A stretch of 64,000 nucleotides of DNA from Chimonanthus salicifolius (GCA_013350335.1 CM023538.1:60563080-60627079); one strand, 5' to 3'; positions 47,080 to 58,797 are shown, counted from the stretch's first letter. The notes: generated by a model not told the origin, from the sequence alone. Numbers and translations: made by a program.

Positions 47080-47123
47080 TAAGGGTGTAAACGGACATGG
47101 ATCCAGTTCCATTTATAGTCCTA
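47080..47123. mobile_element. 44-bp element consisting only of two inverted ends
   Basis: TAAGGGTGTAAACGGACATG followed by GATCCAGTTCCATTTATAGT and CCTA. The second half is the near-exact inverse of the first. The perfect 8-bp target duplication ACTATAGC lies at 47072-47079 and 47124-47131. The ends match those of the host element at 46621, so it is an extreme deletion derivative of the same family. Confidence 0.85.
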
Positions 47124-48129
47124 ACTATAGCTACTAGCATCAAATAAAGGGAAAAAAAAAAAAGACTCCTAAGAAATGAAAATATAAAAAGTTTAAATTG
47201 GGCTTATTACCCTTAATACAAAAACAAATATTAAATAAAAAATATAAAATGGGTCTCTTGCTCTATTTCGCCTCTTCTTGATGCATCTCTTCCATGATCC
47301 AAGAGCTGAGAAAGCAAGTGAAAAAAAAAACACGTTAACGATGCAATATACGAAAAACAACTCATGAACAAGTAAGAGTACATAAATATGAAATCTTAAA
47401 ATAAAATATCCAACAAACATTCATAAATATATAAAAAATTATGATACAGAAGTCTCACAATAAAAGTTGGATTACAGAAATAGAGACTGGTGTCATTTAC
47501 ACAACTATAGTATCATTTATTTCTTTAATTTCCCAGTTAAATCATTTACTTTATTTCTTTAATTTCCCAGTTAAACCATTTATCATTCTTAAGTAGTGCA
47601 TTACTACCGGCAAAGAGTTATACGGATGATACCCAACAAACATTTCAGGCTATACCCCCATAAATGGGTTGAAGAAGAGTCAACCCATTTATTAAATAGC
47701 CAAGATACTCAACCAAGATCTCAACTTACTGGAGTGGTTCATAAACTATAATGTGAAAAAGCACAAATAAAAAAATACAATAAGGAATAAGTGTAGAAGC
47801 AATAGAGAAAAGAAGAACATGAATCTTTTTGTGCAGGTTTGGAAATGCACATAGTAAAATAGTAGCACATAGAAAAGTTACCATTTTCTGTAAAACATTC
47901 CCCTACCAAGGGGATTAGAGCCTCACCAATCCTTAAGATAGTGATTCCAAAAGGCCCAAGAAACACACAAAGAATGTAATAATCACATAACAAAGGACTT
48001 ATCAAGAAATGAGAAGAAAGACTAAAAATCCAAACAAGAGCATCAAAAATTAAAAGTACATCAAAACAAACCCTAAACTAATATAATTGAATATAATTGG
48101 GGGATGCAAACAAAGCCAATTCAATAAAA

Positions 48130-48212
48130 GGCATCTTTTATTCAAGGGTAGTGAGCTCATCCATGGGGGTTTAAGTAGGATTGTGTCTGAATTTCCCACA
48201 CGTTAATATTCT
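48130..48212 (+). mobile_element. SINE body fragment
   Basis: AGGGTAGTGAGCTCATCCAT and GGATTGTGTCTGAATTTCCC plus ACACGTTAAT match the SINE family body. No tRNA-like head is seen. Confidence 0.55.
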
Positions 48213-49338
48213 ATTTAACAAATATTTCAGCTCAATATCCAAACCCATTTTTATTTTTTGCAATATATGCATAAAAATATTATAAATGAGTTGAAAAGAA
48301 TAAGGATAAACATGGTAAAATACTGCATTTAGCACACCCTCACAGGTAGCACAAAATCAATATGCAGGAAATAAATACCAGTTCTGGAAAGCACAGAGAA
48401 AAAATATGCATTAAATAAGTACCAGTTGTGGAAAGGGCCTTGAGCCTAGCTAGATGTTCCTCCTTGAGCTTGAAAGGTGCATCATTCAGGTCCATTGTAT
48501 ACAGACCGTGTGTGAGAATACTGATGTGAGTTGGTCTGTTTGTGAAATCCATAGAGCAACCAATTCCTCTTCAACAAATAAATAAATAGCCCAACAAAGA
48601 TTTCAGGCTCTCACCTTTTGTGGCATCACACCAATCTGAATCTCCTCTCTTGAGATTGACAACAGCTACTTGCTTTTATTTACTATATCCTACTTTAAAA
48701 AGAAGGAACTTGGGATGTTCATGAATGGCCATGAGCAGGGAATGTTGGATTGTACACAAAGAAGCAAATGCCCCATGCTCTGTTTCCAACCCAACCTTTA
48801 TCTTTTCATCATGTCTACAAGGTTCTAAGGGAACCCTTTTTTTTTATCTGTATTAAAGGGGAATAATATGAGATCTTGAGCCACATGAAACTCTAAACAT
48901 AGGATAAATTGCAAGTGATCCCTGTCATTGAATGTTAAGATCCCTAAGTTTGAAATTGTCTAAGTAATGGTGAAGCCTTGGTCCACTTGGTGATCAGTAC
49001 AATCTCACAAACATGCACTACATTCATGAAAATCGAACCACCAAAAGCTTTGGCTTATGATAGAGACATATTCTGTCTCTCTCTTTTACCTTTACAGCTT
49101 TAGCTGTGAATGTCATTCATCAGATAAATAACTCAGATAAATAACATTAAAAAGATGAAACTACTAAAAAAAGAGAATGAAACATGAGGTGCACCGCTAT
49201 CATATCCCAAATCTTGAGGAAAGAAAAATTGACCCCTCATACCGTTGCTTTTTCTTTCTTTCTTTTTCAATCTTAGAGTGTATTGTTTTGTCTCTTATAT
49301 TTGTAATTTCGTAATGATTATGGTGTGAGTACTTCCAG

Positions 49339-49479
49339 GTGGCACACTGAGCAAAGGTCTAAATCGTGGGATGGGCACTATCTTAGGTGGTGGGTTGGGC
49401 TGTTTAACAGCACTCGCAGCCCAAAAGGTCCCTGTCTTTGGCAGGGCTATTGCCATTAGCTTCTCAGTCTTCATCTTTG
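49339..49479 (+). pseudogene. Captured exon of an aluminium-activated malate transporter (ALMT-like) gene
   Basis: An exon of 141 bases with intact borders (CTTCCAG/GTGGC and TTTG/GTAAGC) reads GTLSKGLNRGMGTILGGGLG followed by CLTALAAQKVPVFGRAIAIS and FSVFIFG. The core (G)xTLSKGLNRxxGTLxxGGL is characteristic of the ALMT anion-channel family, and SFSVFIFG fits the vacuolar ALMT9-type clade. Both borders are phase 1, so the frame fits a spliced gene. No other ALMT exon is seen nearby: family proteins have about 450-600 residues, and only 46 whole codons are here. It lies on the plus strand inside the element 46621-50456 and is a transposon-carried fragment, not a gene. Confidence 0.8.
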
Positions 49480-49879
49480 GTAAGCATGACTCTATCTAAA
49501 CACTCTTGTGGCCATGGGTTTGTGCAAGCAGGACCCATTTCTGAGTGGTAAAGGACTGTAGATATCATGGGCTCCACTTTGGATGGATGACACTCAAACT
49601 TGGTGGGACAAGCAATAGCCTAAGTGCTACAAATCTGTGCTGCACTCGAAATCGGGAGATGCAACTAGAGCTTCGAAAAGACCCAAAATAACATTTACAC
49701 CATTTCATTAAATAAAGAAAAAAAGAAGTACCAAGAAGAAGAAGATAGATCTAGCATCCAACATGGTCTAATAATACCTTTTACGTCAATTTCAAATTTT
49801 GTTTTACACCATGGTCATCTATAATAGATGAAACCCAAACAATAAAAGAAAATAAATAAAATAAATTAAGTGAAAAAAG

Positions 49880-50350
49880 GGTTACCTGTGACGGATGGGT
49901 AGGGCGGGGACAAGGAGCGACCCAGGCGGCAGCAAAGGGGCGAAGGGCGACGGCGTTGGCCGTTGCAAATCCGAACAGAGCGATGGCGAGAGAAGGGAAG
50001 AGATTGAGTGAGAAAGAGAGTGAAATCCGAGCAGAGCGATGGCGAGAGAAGGGAAGAGAGGGAGAAAGTGATCGAGAACGACGGCGAGAGAGGGGTTTTT
50101 GGGCAATCGAGAACGACGGCGAGAGAAAGAGATCGAGAACCCAAGCGGCAGTGAAGGGGCAAAGGGCGACGGCGAGAGATGGAGACACGGATGCTTTCGA
50201 AGGGGCGAAGGAGAAGCAGCGAAGGAGAAGGAAGATAAAAGATTAGGTTTGTTTACGGAGGGTTCGTTCTTTACATAAGGGTTCGATTTCGAAATGCGCG
50301 GACCGTCCGACGGGCTCGCGGACCTCCGCGGCCCGTCCAAAATTAAACGG
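49880..50350. repeat. GC-rich internal repeats of the hAT-like element
   Basis: Motifs such as GCGATGGCGAGAGAAGGGAA and GATCGAGAACGACGGCGAGA recur two to four times. Open frames on both strands (up to 152 codons, rich in Ser, Pro and Leu) follow from this composition. It could be a captured promoter or 5' leader, but no protein motif is seen. Confidence 0.6.
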
Positions 50351-50646
50351 ACTGTCCGAGTCCGAGTCCGTGGACTTTAGGATCCAGCCTGTATGCTTAT
50401 TTATCGGACCGGGCAGGACGGTCCACAGGCCGGATCCAGATCCGTTTACACCCCTACCTAGCATTAATAATTAAATCTAATAGATTCTGTCTCTAGCCTC
50501 CTCAATAGTGAAAGTAAACCACTCTACACACAAATAAACGGCAAATTGGCATGCGACACGTCCATTGTATGAATTTCTACGAAAGGGAGAAGAACTAAAT
50601 GTATAAATTGGTTTGAGAAGACATTGAAGAAAGAAGAAGATCTTCA

Positions 50647-50652
50647 TATATA
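50647..50652 (+). promoter_or_regulatory. Putative TATA box of copy C
   Basis: TATATA in CTTCATATATAGG lies 72 bases before the ATG at 50719. The leader is a purine-rich GA tract (50665-50718). This promoter differs from that of copies B and four. Confidence 0.6.
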
Positions 50653-50718
50653 GGTGGGAGAGTGCAGAGAGAGAGAGAAGAAAGAAGAAGAACAGAGAAC
50701 AGAGAGAGAGAGAGAGAG

Positions 50719-53700
50719 ATGGACGATAGGCTGTACGAAGCAGCAGTAACTGGTGATGTAGAATTGCTGCATTCGTTGCTTGAAGAAGATGGAACGCTTA
50801 GAGTTTTGGTCGGAGAAGGTGGTAAAGAGACTCCTCTTCACATAGCAGCACAGTTTGGGCATGTGGAGTTCGTGAAAGAGATCTTAGAACGAAGGCCGGA
50901 ATGTGCATGTCAATTGAACTTTCAAGATCGAACTCCACTGCATCTGGCATCGGCGGAGGGGCACACAGCGGTAGTGAAAGCCCTCTTAGAGAAGGATAAG
51001 AAGGCATGTTTTGTTCGTGACGGAGATGGAATGATTCCTCTCCACCTAGCAGCGGTCAAAGGCAGAGTAGAGGCCTTGAAAGAGTTGGTGATTGCAAAGA
51101 AAGTTACGATACTGATCAAGACAGATGGAGGGGAGCCTCTCTTGCACTTGTGTCTGAAACATGATCGAATTGAGGCTATAAAGACGTTGATAGAAATAGC
51201 AGGTGATGATAGAGATTTCATGAGCTTGAAAGATGAAGATCCCTTCATATTACACAGACGAACGAAGCAGAGAGAGAGAGAGATGGACGAGAGACTCTAT
51301 GAAGCAGCAATAACTGGGAATGTAAGCTCACTGTCTTCACTGATGAGTAAAGATCCCTTCATTCTTGATCGTGTTTTGGTTGGTGAGGCTGCTAAAGAGA
51401 CGCCTCTCCACATAGCAGCCCAGTATGGGCATGTGGATTTTGTGAAAGAGATCTTGAAAGAGAAACCCGAATTTGCTCGCCAATTGAATTCTCAAGAACG
51501 AAATCCACTGCATCTAGCTTCGGTAGAAGGGCATATACAAGTGGTAAAAGCACTGCTAGAAAAGGATACACATGCGTGTTTTGTTCGTGATCGAGATGGA
51601 ATGATTCCTCTTCATCTTGCTGCAATCAAAGGCAGAGTAGAGGCCTTGAAAGAGTTGGTGATTGTAAAGAAAGTTACGATACTGATCAAGACAGATGGAG
51701 GGGAGCCTCTCTTGCACTTGTGCCTGAAACATGATCGATTTGAGGCTACAAAGACGTTGATAGAGATAGCAGGTGATGATAGAGAATTCATGAGCTTGAA
51801 AGATGAAGATGAAAATACTCTACTCCACCTCCTTGCAGCCAAGAGACAGTACAAGGCATGTTTTCATCTACTACTTATTCATCTGATTACTTTCTTTCTA
51901 TTATTTTATTACTTTCAATTTTCTTTTGCATGTTTTGATTTCTAATTTGTCAAAAACTTGTCCTAAATGGTTGTTTCATCACGTCCCAAGTGTTCAAAAA
52001 ATACAGAAAAATAGTTCAAATATTAGACAAATACAATTTCCTTAGCCCTAATTTTCATACTTGAATTACTGTAAGTGAGCTTCCTTCTTGGGTCATTTTC
52101 CACGGTAGAAACATTCATCTTTTATGTACAATGGAAAAGGCAAGGAAAAATTATTTAATATTTTCTTATTCAAATTGTATTTTTCAAATATTTGTTTGAC
52201 AATTTTTTTTTTAAGAAAATCAATGTTCAAAAAGTTATATTAAAATTTGACTCACATCATTCATTATGCATCATAAAATTTGACGCAGCGTCAGACTACG
52301 AAAATCCAATATTTCAATTATTTGCATCAAAATATTATCTCGTCAAAGTGAGGAAAATCTCTCTCTTTGTGATTAAATTTTATTGTCTCAACTTATATCA
52401 TTTAACATGCGTCATAAAATTTGACATAGTGTTGGACCATTAAAACCCAATATTTTATTTATTTGCATTGAAACCTTCATTTTTATCAGAAAATGTCCTT
52501 TCATCACAGCGAGGAAACTGATGTAGCACACACGTAGGAAACACCTTCCCTTGCCCTTTCCTTTCCAAACAAGAGAAAGCAAGTTTCCCGCTTCAAGCAA
52601 GATTCCTGCCCAAGCACCGACCGAATCGTTGGTTCCAGCACTTCACCGAGAGAAGCAAATTCCATCTTTGATGTCTTTCTTTCTTTTTTATTCTTGTTTC
52701 TATTTTCTATTTTCTTTCTATGTTGTTTGATTTTCGTTTTGATTTTGTTTCTTATTTTGGTTTTTGGGTTTCTTATCAAACCCCCAATTAGAGAATGTAA
52801 TATAGACACATTTTGATAATGGATTAAATTTGCGTTTGGATTTTACCCTGTTTATCTTCTGTTCTTCTTCTCCTCTCCTGCCTGCAAGCAGAAGGTGGAG
52901 CCTTTCCCAAACCTGAATCGTTGGGACTGCTTGCGGTCCGTCGTATTCCTCTGTTTGGTTTTCCGAACGACCCGACACGGGTCTGATTCCATTCTATCCA
53001 TCTATTCCTACTACCTCCTCTAGATCCGTCCACGCCTCAACCTCTCCACCCCCACAGATCATGTTTGCCCCAATCCATCTCATATTCCCACCATCCTTCA
53101 CTCAACCCAAATCTGAACCAAGCCATCACACCCAAATCTGAACCCACCATTTTATGACAATTACCTAATTAACTCATTATTTTCATTAAACAATTTAGAC
53201 CCCATTTATTAAACCTGTTTAATACCCATTCTTTATTTGTTTAGTCGGACCATCCATACCCAAACCCGAACCTGACCCGCTGCATCAGAAACTCTCCTCT
53301 TGCCAATAAATTTTAGTCGGACCATCCATACCCAAACCCGAACCTGACCCGCTGCCTCAGAAACTCTCCTCTTGCCAATAAATTTTTTAATCTCCAATCC
53401 CCCCTCTAGAAAATGGATAACTTGAAAGAAGAAGAAAATGGTTTATTTTTTATTTATTTTTTCATTCTTCACGAAAAGCTCTTATTTAATGGAAGAAAAG
53501 AGAGGGTCTCATTTTCTAGGTTCTTCATTTTCTGTATCTTAAAAGTAAACAATGAGAAGACTTTTCCCAATTTTTTCAAAGAATCAATCTTTTATTGTGG
53601 CATAGGGAATCATAAAATTCAACAAAGAAAAGAGCAAGATTTCTCTTGACAATTCAATATTTTCCTTTTTAAAAAAATAAAATAAAACTTTTAAGCAAAC

Positions 53701-56662
53701 ATAAAAATAGGATGCCAATATAGACACCGCAGAATCCTGTTACCAGACACCGATTTTGTGATTTTCAGTGGAAATTACCATGCTGCCCTTCCGTGTATAA
53801 TCGATCGATCGAATGTGCAGTGCACTTTTCGCGTCGATCGATCGATTACACGAACGGAAGAAAACAATAAAGAAATGATTATGTCAATCAATTGATAGCA
53901 TGCTATCAATCGATCGATCGACAGAATACAGTAATTAAATAAAAAAAAATTTTAAAACTTTAAAGTTGTTTTTTAATCACTGTATATTTTCAAAATTTCT
54001 CAAATTGAATATCCAGACTAATTACGATAACCTGAACAAAATACTTTAAGACTTCAAGGTCTTTTAACACTCCCAAATATTTAAAACAGATTGTTTTACA
54101 AATAAGGGTATCCCTAGGGTGTACCAAAAACACATTTAAAAGTGTCAAAAGACCTTAAAGTCTTAAAGTATTTTTATCAGGTTATCGTAATTAGTCCGGA
54201 TATTTAATTTGAAAAATTTTGAAAATACACAGTGGTTAAAAAATAACGTTAAAGTCTTATCTTTCCTTTAAAACTTTAATATTATTTTTTATGCACTGTA
54301 TATTTTCAAAATTTCTCAAATTGAATATCCGGACTAATTACGATAACCTGAACAAAATACTTTAAGACTTCAATATCTTTTGACACTCCCAAATGTTTAA
54401 AAAAGAGTGTTTTACAAATAAAAGTATCCCTAGGGTATGCCGAAAACACATTTAGGAGTGTTAAAAGACCTTGAAGTCTTAAAGTATTTTTATCAGGTTA
54501 TCGTAATTAGTCCGAATATTCAATTTGAGAAATTTTGAAAATACACAGTGCTTAAAAAATAATGTTAAAGTTTTAAAGGAAAGATAAGACTTTAACGTTA
54601 TTTTTTAACCACTGTGTATTTTCAAAATTTTTCAAATTAAATATCCGGACTAATTACGATAACCTGATAAAAATACTTTAAGACTTTAAGGTCTTTTGAC
54701 ACTTCTAAATGTGTTTTTGGTATACTCTAGGGATACCCTTATTTATAAAACACTCTGTTTTAAATATTTGGGAGTGTCAAAAGACCTTGAAGTCTTAAAG
54801 TATTTTGTTCAGGTTATCGTAATTAGTCCGGATATTCAATTTGAGAAATTTTGAAAATATACAGTGGTTAAAAAACAACTTTAAAGTTTTAAATTTTTTT
54901 TTATTTAATTACTGTATTCTGTCGATCGATTGATAGCATGCTATGAATCGATCGATTGATAGCATGCTATCAATCGATCGACAGAATCATTTCTTTATCG
55001 TTTTCTTTCGTTCGTGTAATCGATCGATCGACGTGAAAAGTGCACTACACATTCGATCGATCGATTATACACGGAAGGGCAACATGGTAATTTCCACTAA
55101 AAATCACAAAATCGGTGTCTGTTAACAGGATTCTGGGGTGTCTATATTGGCACCATAAAAATATTGAGTTTCCCTATTCCATCCCAAGGGACTTCACATC
55201 ACTAGTTAGATGATGTCACCTGAACCAAAATATAATATAATTTTTGACACAGAATTGGTTTTCTAATAAACTTGACAAACAACTCTAAAGATTGCTTTCT
55301 TCCTTCTTATTCCCCTACTATTGTTGTGTTTCCTTGTTAGATCATTTTCCACTGAAGAAACCTTAATTTATTTTTTTTCATGTTGAAGGGTATTTTATTT
55401 AATCCTTCCAAGTATTTGTGGGCAAAGTTTGCTTTCTACTTTCTTAGTCCTGAGGGATATGATTCATTGGAAAACTCCATTTTGTGGTTGATAAGATCCC
55501 AACATGGAATGGTTGTATATCTGTCACTAGAAATACAAAACAAAGAGTTCCCAGCCAAACACTTGAGGGCTGGAAAATGATCCTTGCCACTCTTTTTCCG
55601 GTGAAACATTTTCCTTGCATAAATGGCATTTCCCTTTCTGTGGGATATGAATAAAAGAGTGTTTTTGAAAATCCATAATCGTGCAATTGCGAACTTGAGT
55701 GAAAGAATTAACATGTTGGCTCTTTCTTTTCTTTTTATAAAACATCTGAACCACACGAAATTGTTGTGCAGATCATTAAACTGTTGTTCCCTTATGGTGA
55801 AAATACTAAGGAACTGGATGTAAATGCCACAAATGTAAATGGTTCTACACCCTTAGATGTATTACGAGAGGTATCTGGTAGATGCAACCGAATAAAAATT
55901 GGAATGGTCTTTAGAAGTGTTAAAGCCAAGCGAGCAAGAGAATTGCCGAGAAAGACATGCAGTCAAGTCCAAAACCAGAGCTTGAAGCCATCAATTGATA
56001 AATCAGGCGAATTGACTTACAAAACTCAAGATGCGCTAATGGTGGTGGCCATACTAATAGCAACGGTGACCTTTCAAGCTGCATTAAACCCTCCAGGAGG
56101 TGTTTGGCAAGAAGATGGGCCGTACAATAGCACAACCCAAAACGTAACAGGTATGCACTATGCAGGGCAAGCAGTGATGTCTGATAAGTTTCCTCACAAT
56201 TACACAATCTTCATGATATCAAACACCATAGGCTTTGTCCACTCCATCCTACTAATCTTACTGCTGCTATGTGGATTCTCTTTCAAAAGTAAGCTACTGA
56301 TGCGGACTTTGAAAATCATCACTTGGATTTGTGTCATTTCAATGTTGATTACTTATGGGTGTTCCTTCTTAACTCTAGCCACAAAACGAAACGAATTCTT
56401 GCCGCTTAATGTTGGCATAGACATCTTCACCCTAGGGTGGGGATTGACAATAGTTGTGCTCATCATTGTATTTCTTTTCAAGCTTGTCAACAGGGTTCTC
56501 AACAAGATTGGAATCGTTCATTGCTTTTGCTGGACCATGCTCAAAGTCAAGAAAGGATTGGTTTGGCTTTTTATGTTTCCCTGGATTAAGTGCTCTTTAA
56601 TAGTTCAAAGCAAGATGACTTCAGCTCCTAAAAAAGATCTTGATGACGAGTCGCTTCCTTGA
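50719..56662 (+). CDS. Ankyrin-repeat PGG-domain membrane protein, copy C (double ankyrin module)
   Basis: Model: exon 1 50719-51855 (379 residues) and exon 2 55772-56662 (296 residues), phase 0, 675 in total. Start at MDDRLYEAAVTGD; the frame is open upstream but has no ATG. Module 1 (residues 1-174) has ankyrin repeats at about 36-65, 71-100, 105-133 and 139-167. Residues 175-188 (PFILHRRTKQRERE) are the old 5' leader of a second gene start, now coding. Module 2 (189-379) starts MDERLYEAAITGN and has four more repeats plus half of a fifth. Exon 2 completes it, then gives the basic linker, membrane segment 1 (residues about 467-484), PPGG (486-489) and three further segments. Relatives have a single module, so this is an enlarged protein. 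Exon 2 differs from copy A at very few residues. Confidence 0.9.
51856..55771 (+). other. Intron of copy C, GC-AG
   Basis: AAG/GCATGT donor, TGTGCAG/ATC acceptor. Up to 53709 it matches the intron of copy A with only a handful of differences seen by eye. It includes the 72-bp repeat pair (53241, 53313) and the Mutator-like element. Confidence 0.75.
53710..55154. mobile_element. Mutator-like non-autonomous element, 1445 bp, without nested MITE
   Basis: 9-bp target duplication ATAAAAATA at 53701-53709 and 55155-55163, ends GGATGCCAATATAGACACC and its inverse, and three internal palindromes at about 53960-54880. It is the uninterrupted version of the element at 2170-5077. Confidence 0.88.
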
Positions 56663-58160
56663 TTGTCCTGTGGGTGGTTTTGGCTTTCTGTGTTTGTAGC
56701 TTGTTTTTCTCTCTTCTCTCTTTGCACCTCTGGTTCCTTTTTTATTAATATCTTAACCTTTTCAAAAAAAAAAAATCTTCTCCCAGTAATGTTATCATGC
56801 TAAATTCTATATTACTCTTCTTTTTAAGTGCTATGTTGATAGTGTAAAAAAAAAAAGTGTGTACTATAATTAGTTGGCTATGTATTGTTGTTTTAAGTTT
56901 GTGTACTTGAGACTTGTGAGTTCAATTGGATTGGAATATATGAAAAACCTTTTAGTACTATGCATTCGTGACAAACATGAGATCTTTTTCTTCTACTATG
57001 TATGTAAGCGAAAAATAGATAGAGTTGTGTGTTCATCAACATCACATGTGATGATTGTGATACTATGTAAATATGTTTTGTGAAATTGAGATGAGGAAAC
57101 TTGATTATACACTTTCATTAGAAGTAGGGAATTTTATTTGATTTAGAAGGGAGAAAAGTAGAGAAAACATTTTGTGAAAATAGTGAGTTGTTGTAGGTTA
57201 ATTGAATCAAAAGCCAATTACTTGAGAAGCCATACTCATTGTTCCTTTCATCTGATTTTAAAAGAATATAACAAATATTGTAGATTATTCGGCTGTTAAT
57301 TAATTAAATCCAAATTTTATATATGATTTCATAGGTGACATGTTGTAGATAATATCATAGTCTGCAGGTAAATGATTTTTACACTGCGGTTATTTTCGCA
57401 TCTTGCCTGATCAACTCTACACTTTCTCTCTCACACAATGGAGAGCTGCACTTTCATCCATACGCTCAAATTTTTTCCCTCTCCCAAGTAAAATTTTTTC
57501 CTTTTTGAATATGGGATTTTATATTTTTAGAATTAATTATTTTATTCTCATCCATATCAGATTTTTATTTTTTATTATTTACCTTTTCTTCTTAATAACT
57601 GGTTGAGAAATTATTTTGATTGAAATTTATATATAAGTAATTGAAATTTCTATGTGCTTTTTTTAATCACCAAAATTATTGTCCTAGCTTTTTTTGACAA
57701 TTGAGTGAATTTTTTTTTTGACATCGATATCGATAAATTCGTCTTGTTAGAAATTTGTAATTGAGTTTTTGGACCGAAAAACTTTAGCCGAAACTTTTGA
57801 GATCAAAATAATTAAAATTGAAAACAAAATTCAATTTTGATCTCAACTACAAATTTTGACCAAGATAAATTTCTTTATTGATGACAACAAAAAATTTCAA
57901 CGGATTGTCATGACAAAAATTCAAAATAAAAAATTGTCTATTTTTTTTTAAGTTTCAGTAAAGATTTTTCAATCCAAGCCCATTTATAAATTTCAGCCGA
58001 GTTGAAAATTAAAATGTCGTTGAAAAGAACGGCCGATTTTAAGAACAAAAACCAAGACAAGGAAAAGAACATTTGAAAAGATATGGATCATAGAAAGAAA
58101 AGATCAGAACTAGTGAACAGAAAATCAAATATTGAAAATAAAAAAAAAATGAAAGCTTCT
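56663..58160. other. 3' flank of copy C, noncoding
   Basis: It matches 6586-8088 along its length, with more differences than in the gene and intron. No gene. Confidence 0.75.
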
Positions 58161-58589
58161 GCTTTTTATAAGCTCAGATTTTTCGGCTCGGGTCTTTATA
58201 AATGGTATCAGATTCGAGTTTAGCACTCGGACTATGTGGGCCTTCCACTGGATTCATTGGGTCGAGCCGGGGACGGCTCTGGGCTTTAGGAGGTGGATTG
58301 TAAGACCTTGACCCGGCTCAGACAGTCAAGTCCATGAAGGCTGATTAAGTGAAATGCTGAGTGGGAGTGGGAGTGTGGGAAAGAAAGGATCCCACATCGG
58401 AAGTGAGGGATTTTTGCATGGAGTTTATAAGTGGCAGCCCCTCCTCAATTAGCAAGACACGTTTTGAGGCCTACAAGTTGGGCTACGCCCCAATCCAATC
58501 CCGTGCGGGCTCGCTTGTGCGGGCTCAAACCATACAATTTCTTGTTGAGCCAAGCCCTAAGCCCAGTTTTTTCGGGTCGGGTCTTTACA
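58161..58589 (+). mobile_element. TRIM-like LTR remnant in block C
   Basis: Primer-binding-site remnant TGGTATCAGATTC from 58203, then a 3' LTR 58299-58589 (TGTAAGACCTTGACCCGG to GGGTCTTTACA), with GATCCCACATCGGAAG inside. It is parallel to 8089-8516. Confidence 0.7.
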
Positions 58590-58642
58590 ACACCTACCGA
58601 ATAACATAGATCTAATTCAAAGATATTTTTTACTGTGTAATT

Positions 58643-58700
58643 ACTTTTTTTGGATTAACGTGTGGAAAACTCAGACATAGTCCTATTAAAACCCCTACAG
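58643..58700 (-). mobile_element. SINE body fragment, minus strand
   Basis: ATTAACGTGTGGAAAACTCA GACATAGTCCTATTAAAACC is the inverted SINE 3' body. It is missing at the matching place in block A (near 8575), so it is specific to block C. Confidence 0.5.
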
Positions 58701-58797
58701 ATAGATAAAGAAGCCTTATGTAATAGTTGCTCTCTAATTCTCTTATCGTTATAGTTGAGCAGTAATTCTATACCGAAATAAAAAAAGTATATATAAT

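Larger units (their letters stand above)
46621..50456. mobile_element. hAT-like non-autonomous element, 3.8 kb, carrying captured host sequence
   Basis: Left end CAGGACTGTAAACGGACC and right end, inverted, TAGGGGTGTAAACGGATC; both continue into GATCCGGCCC-type motifs for about 150 bases. Flanks are CCTAGCAATT (46611-46620) and CCTAGCATT (50457-50465), an imperfect 8-bp-type duplication. No transposase is found. The interior holds an ALMT-like exon, a SINE body (48130), a 44-bp mini-element and a GC-rich right part with internal repeats. Such elements with gene fragments are Pack-type hATs. Confidence 0.75.

Noticed and set aside
49781..50340. Long Ser/Pro/Leu-rich frames of up to 152 codons
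   Set aside because: They arise from GC-rich internal repeats of the hAT-like element and exist in several frames at once.
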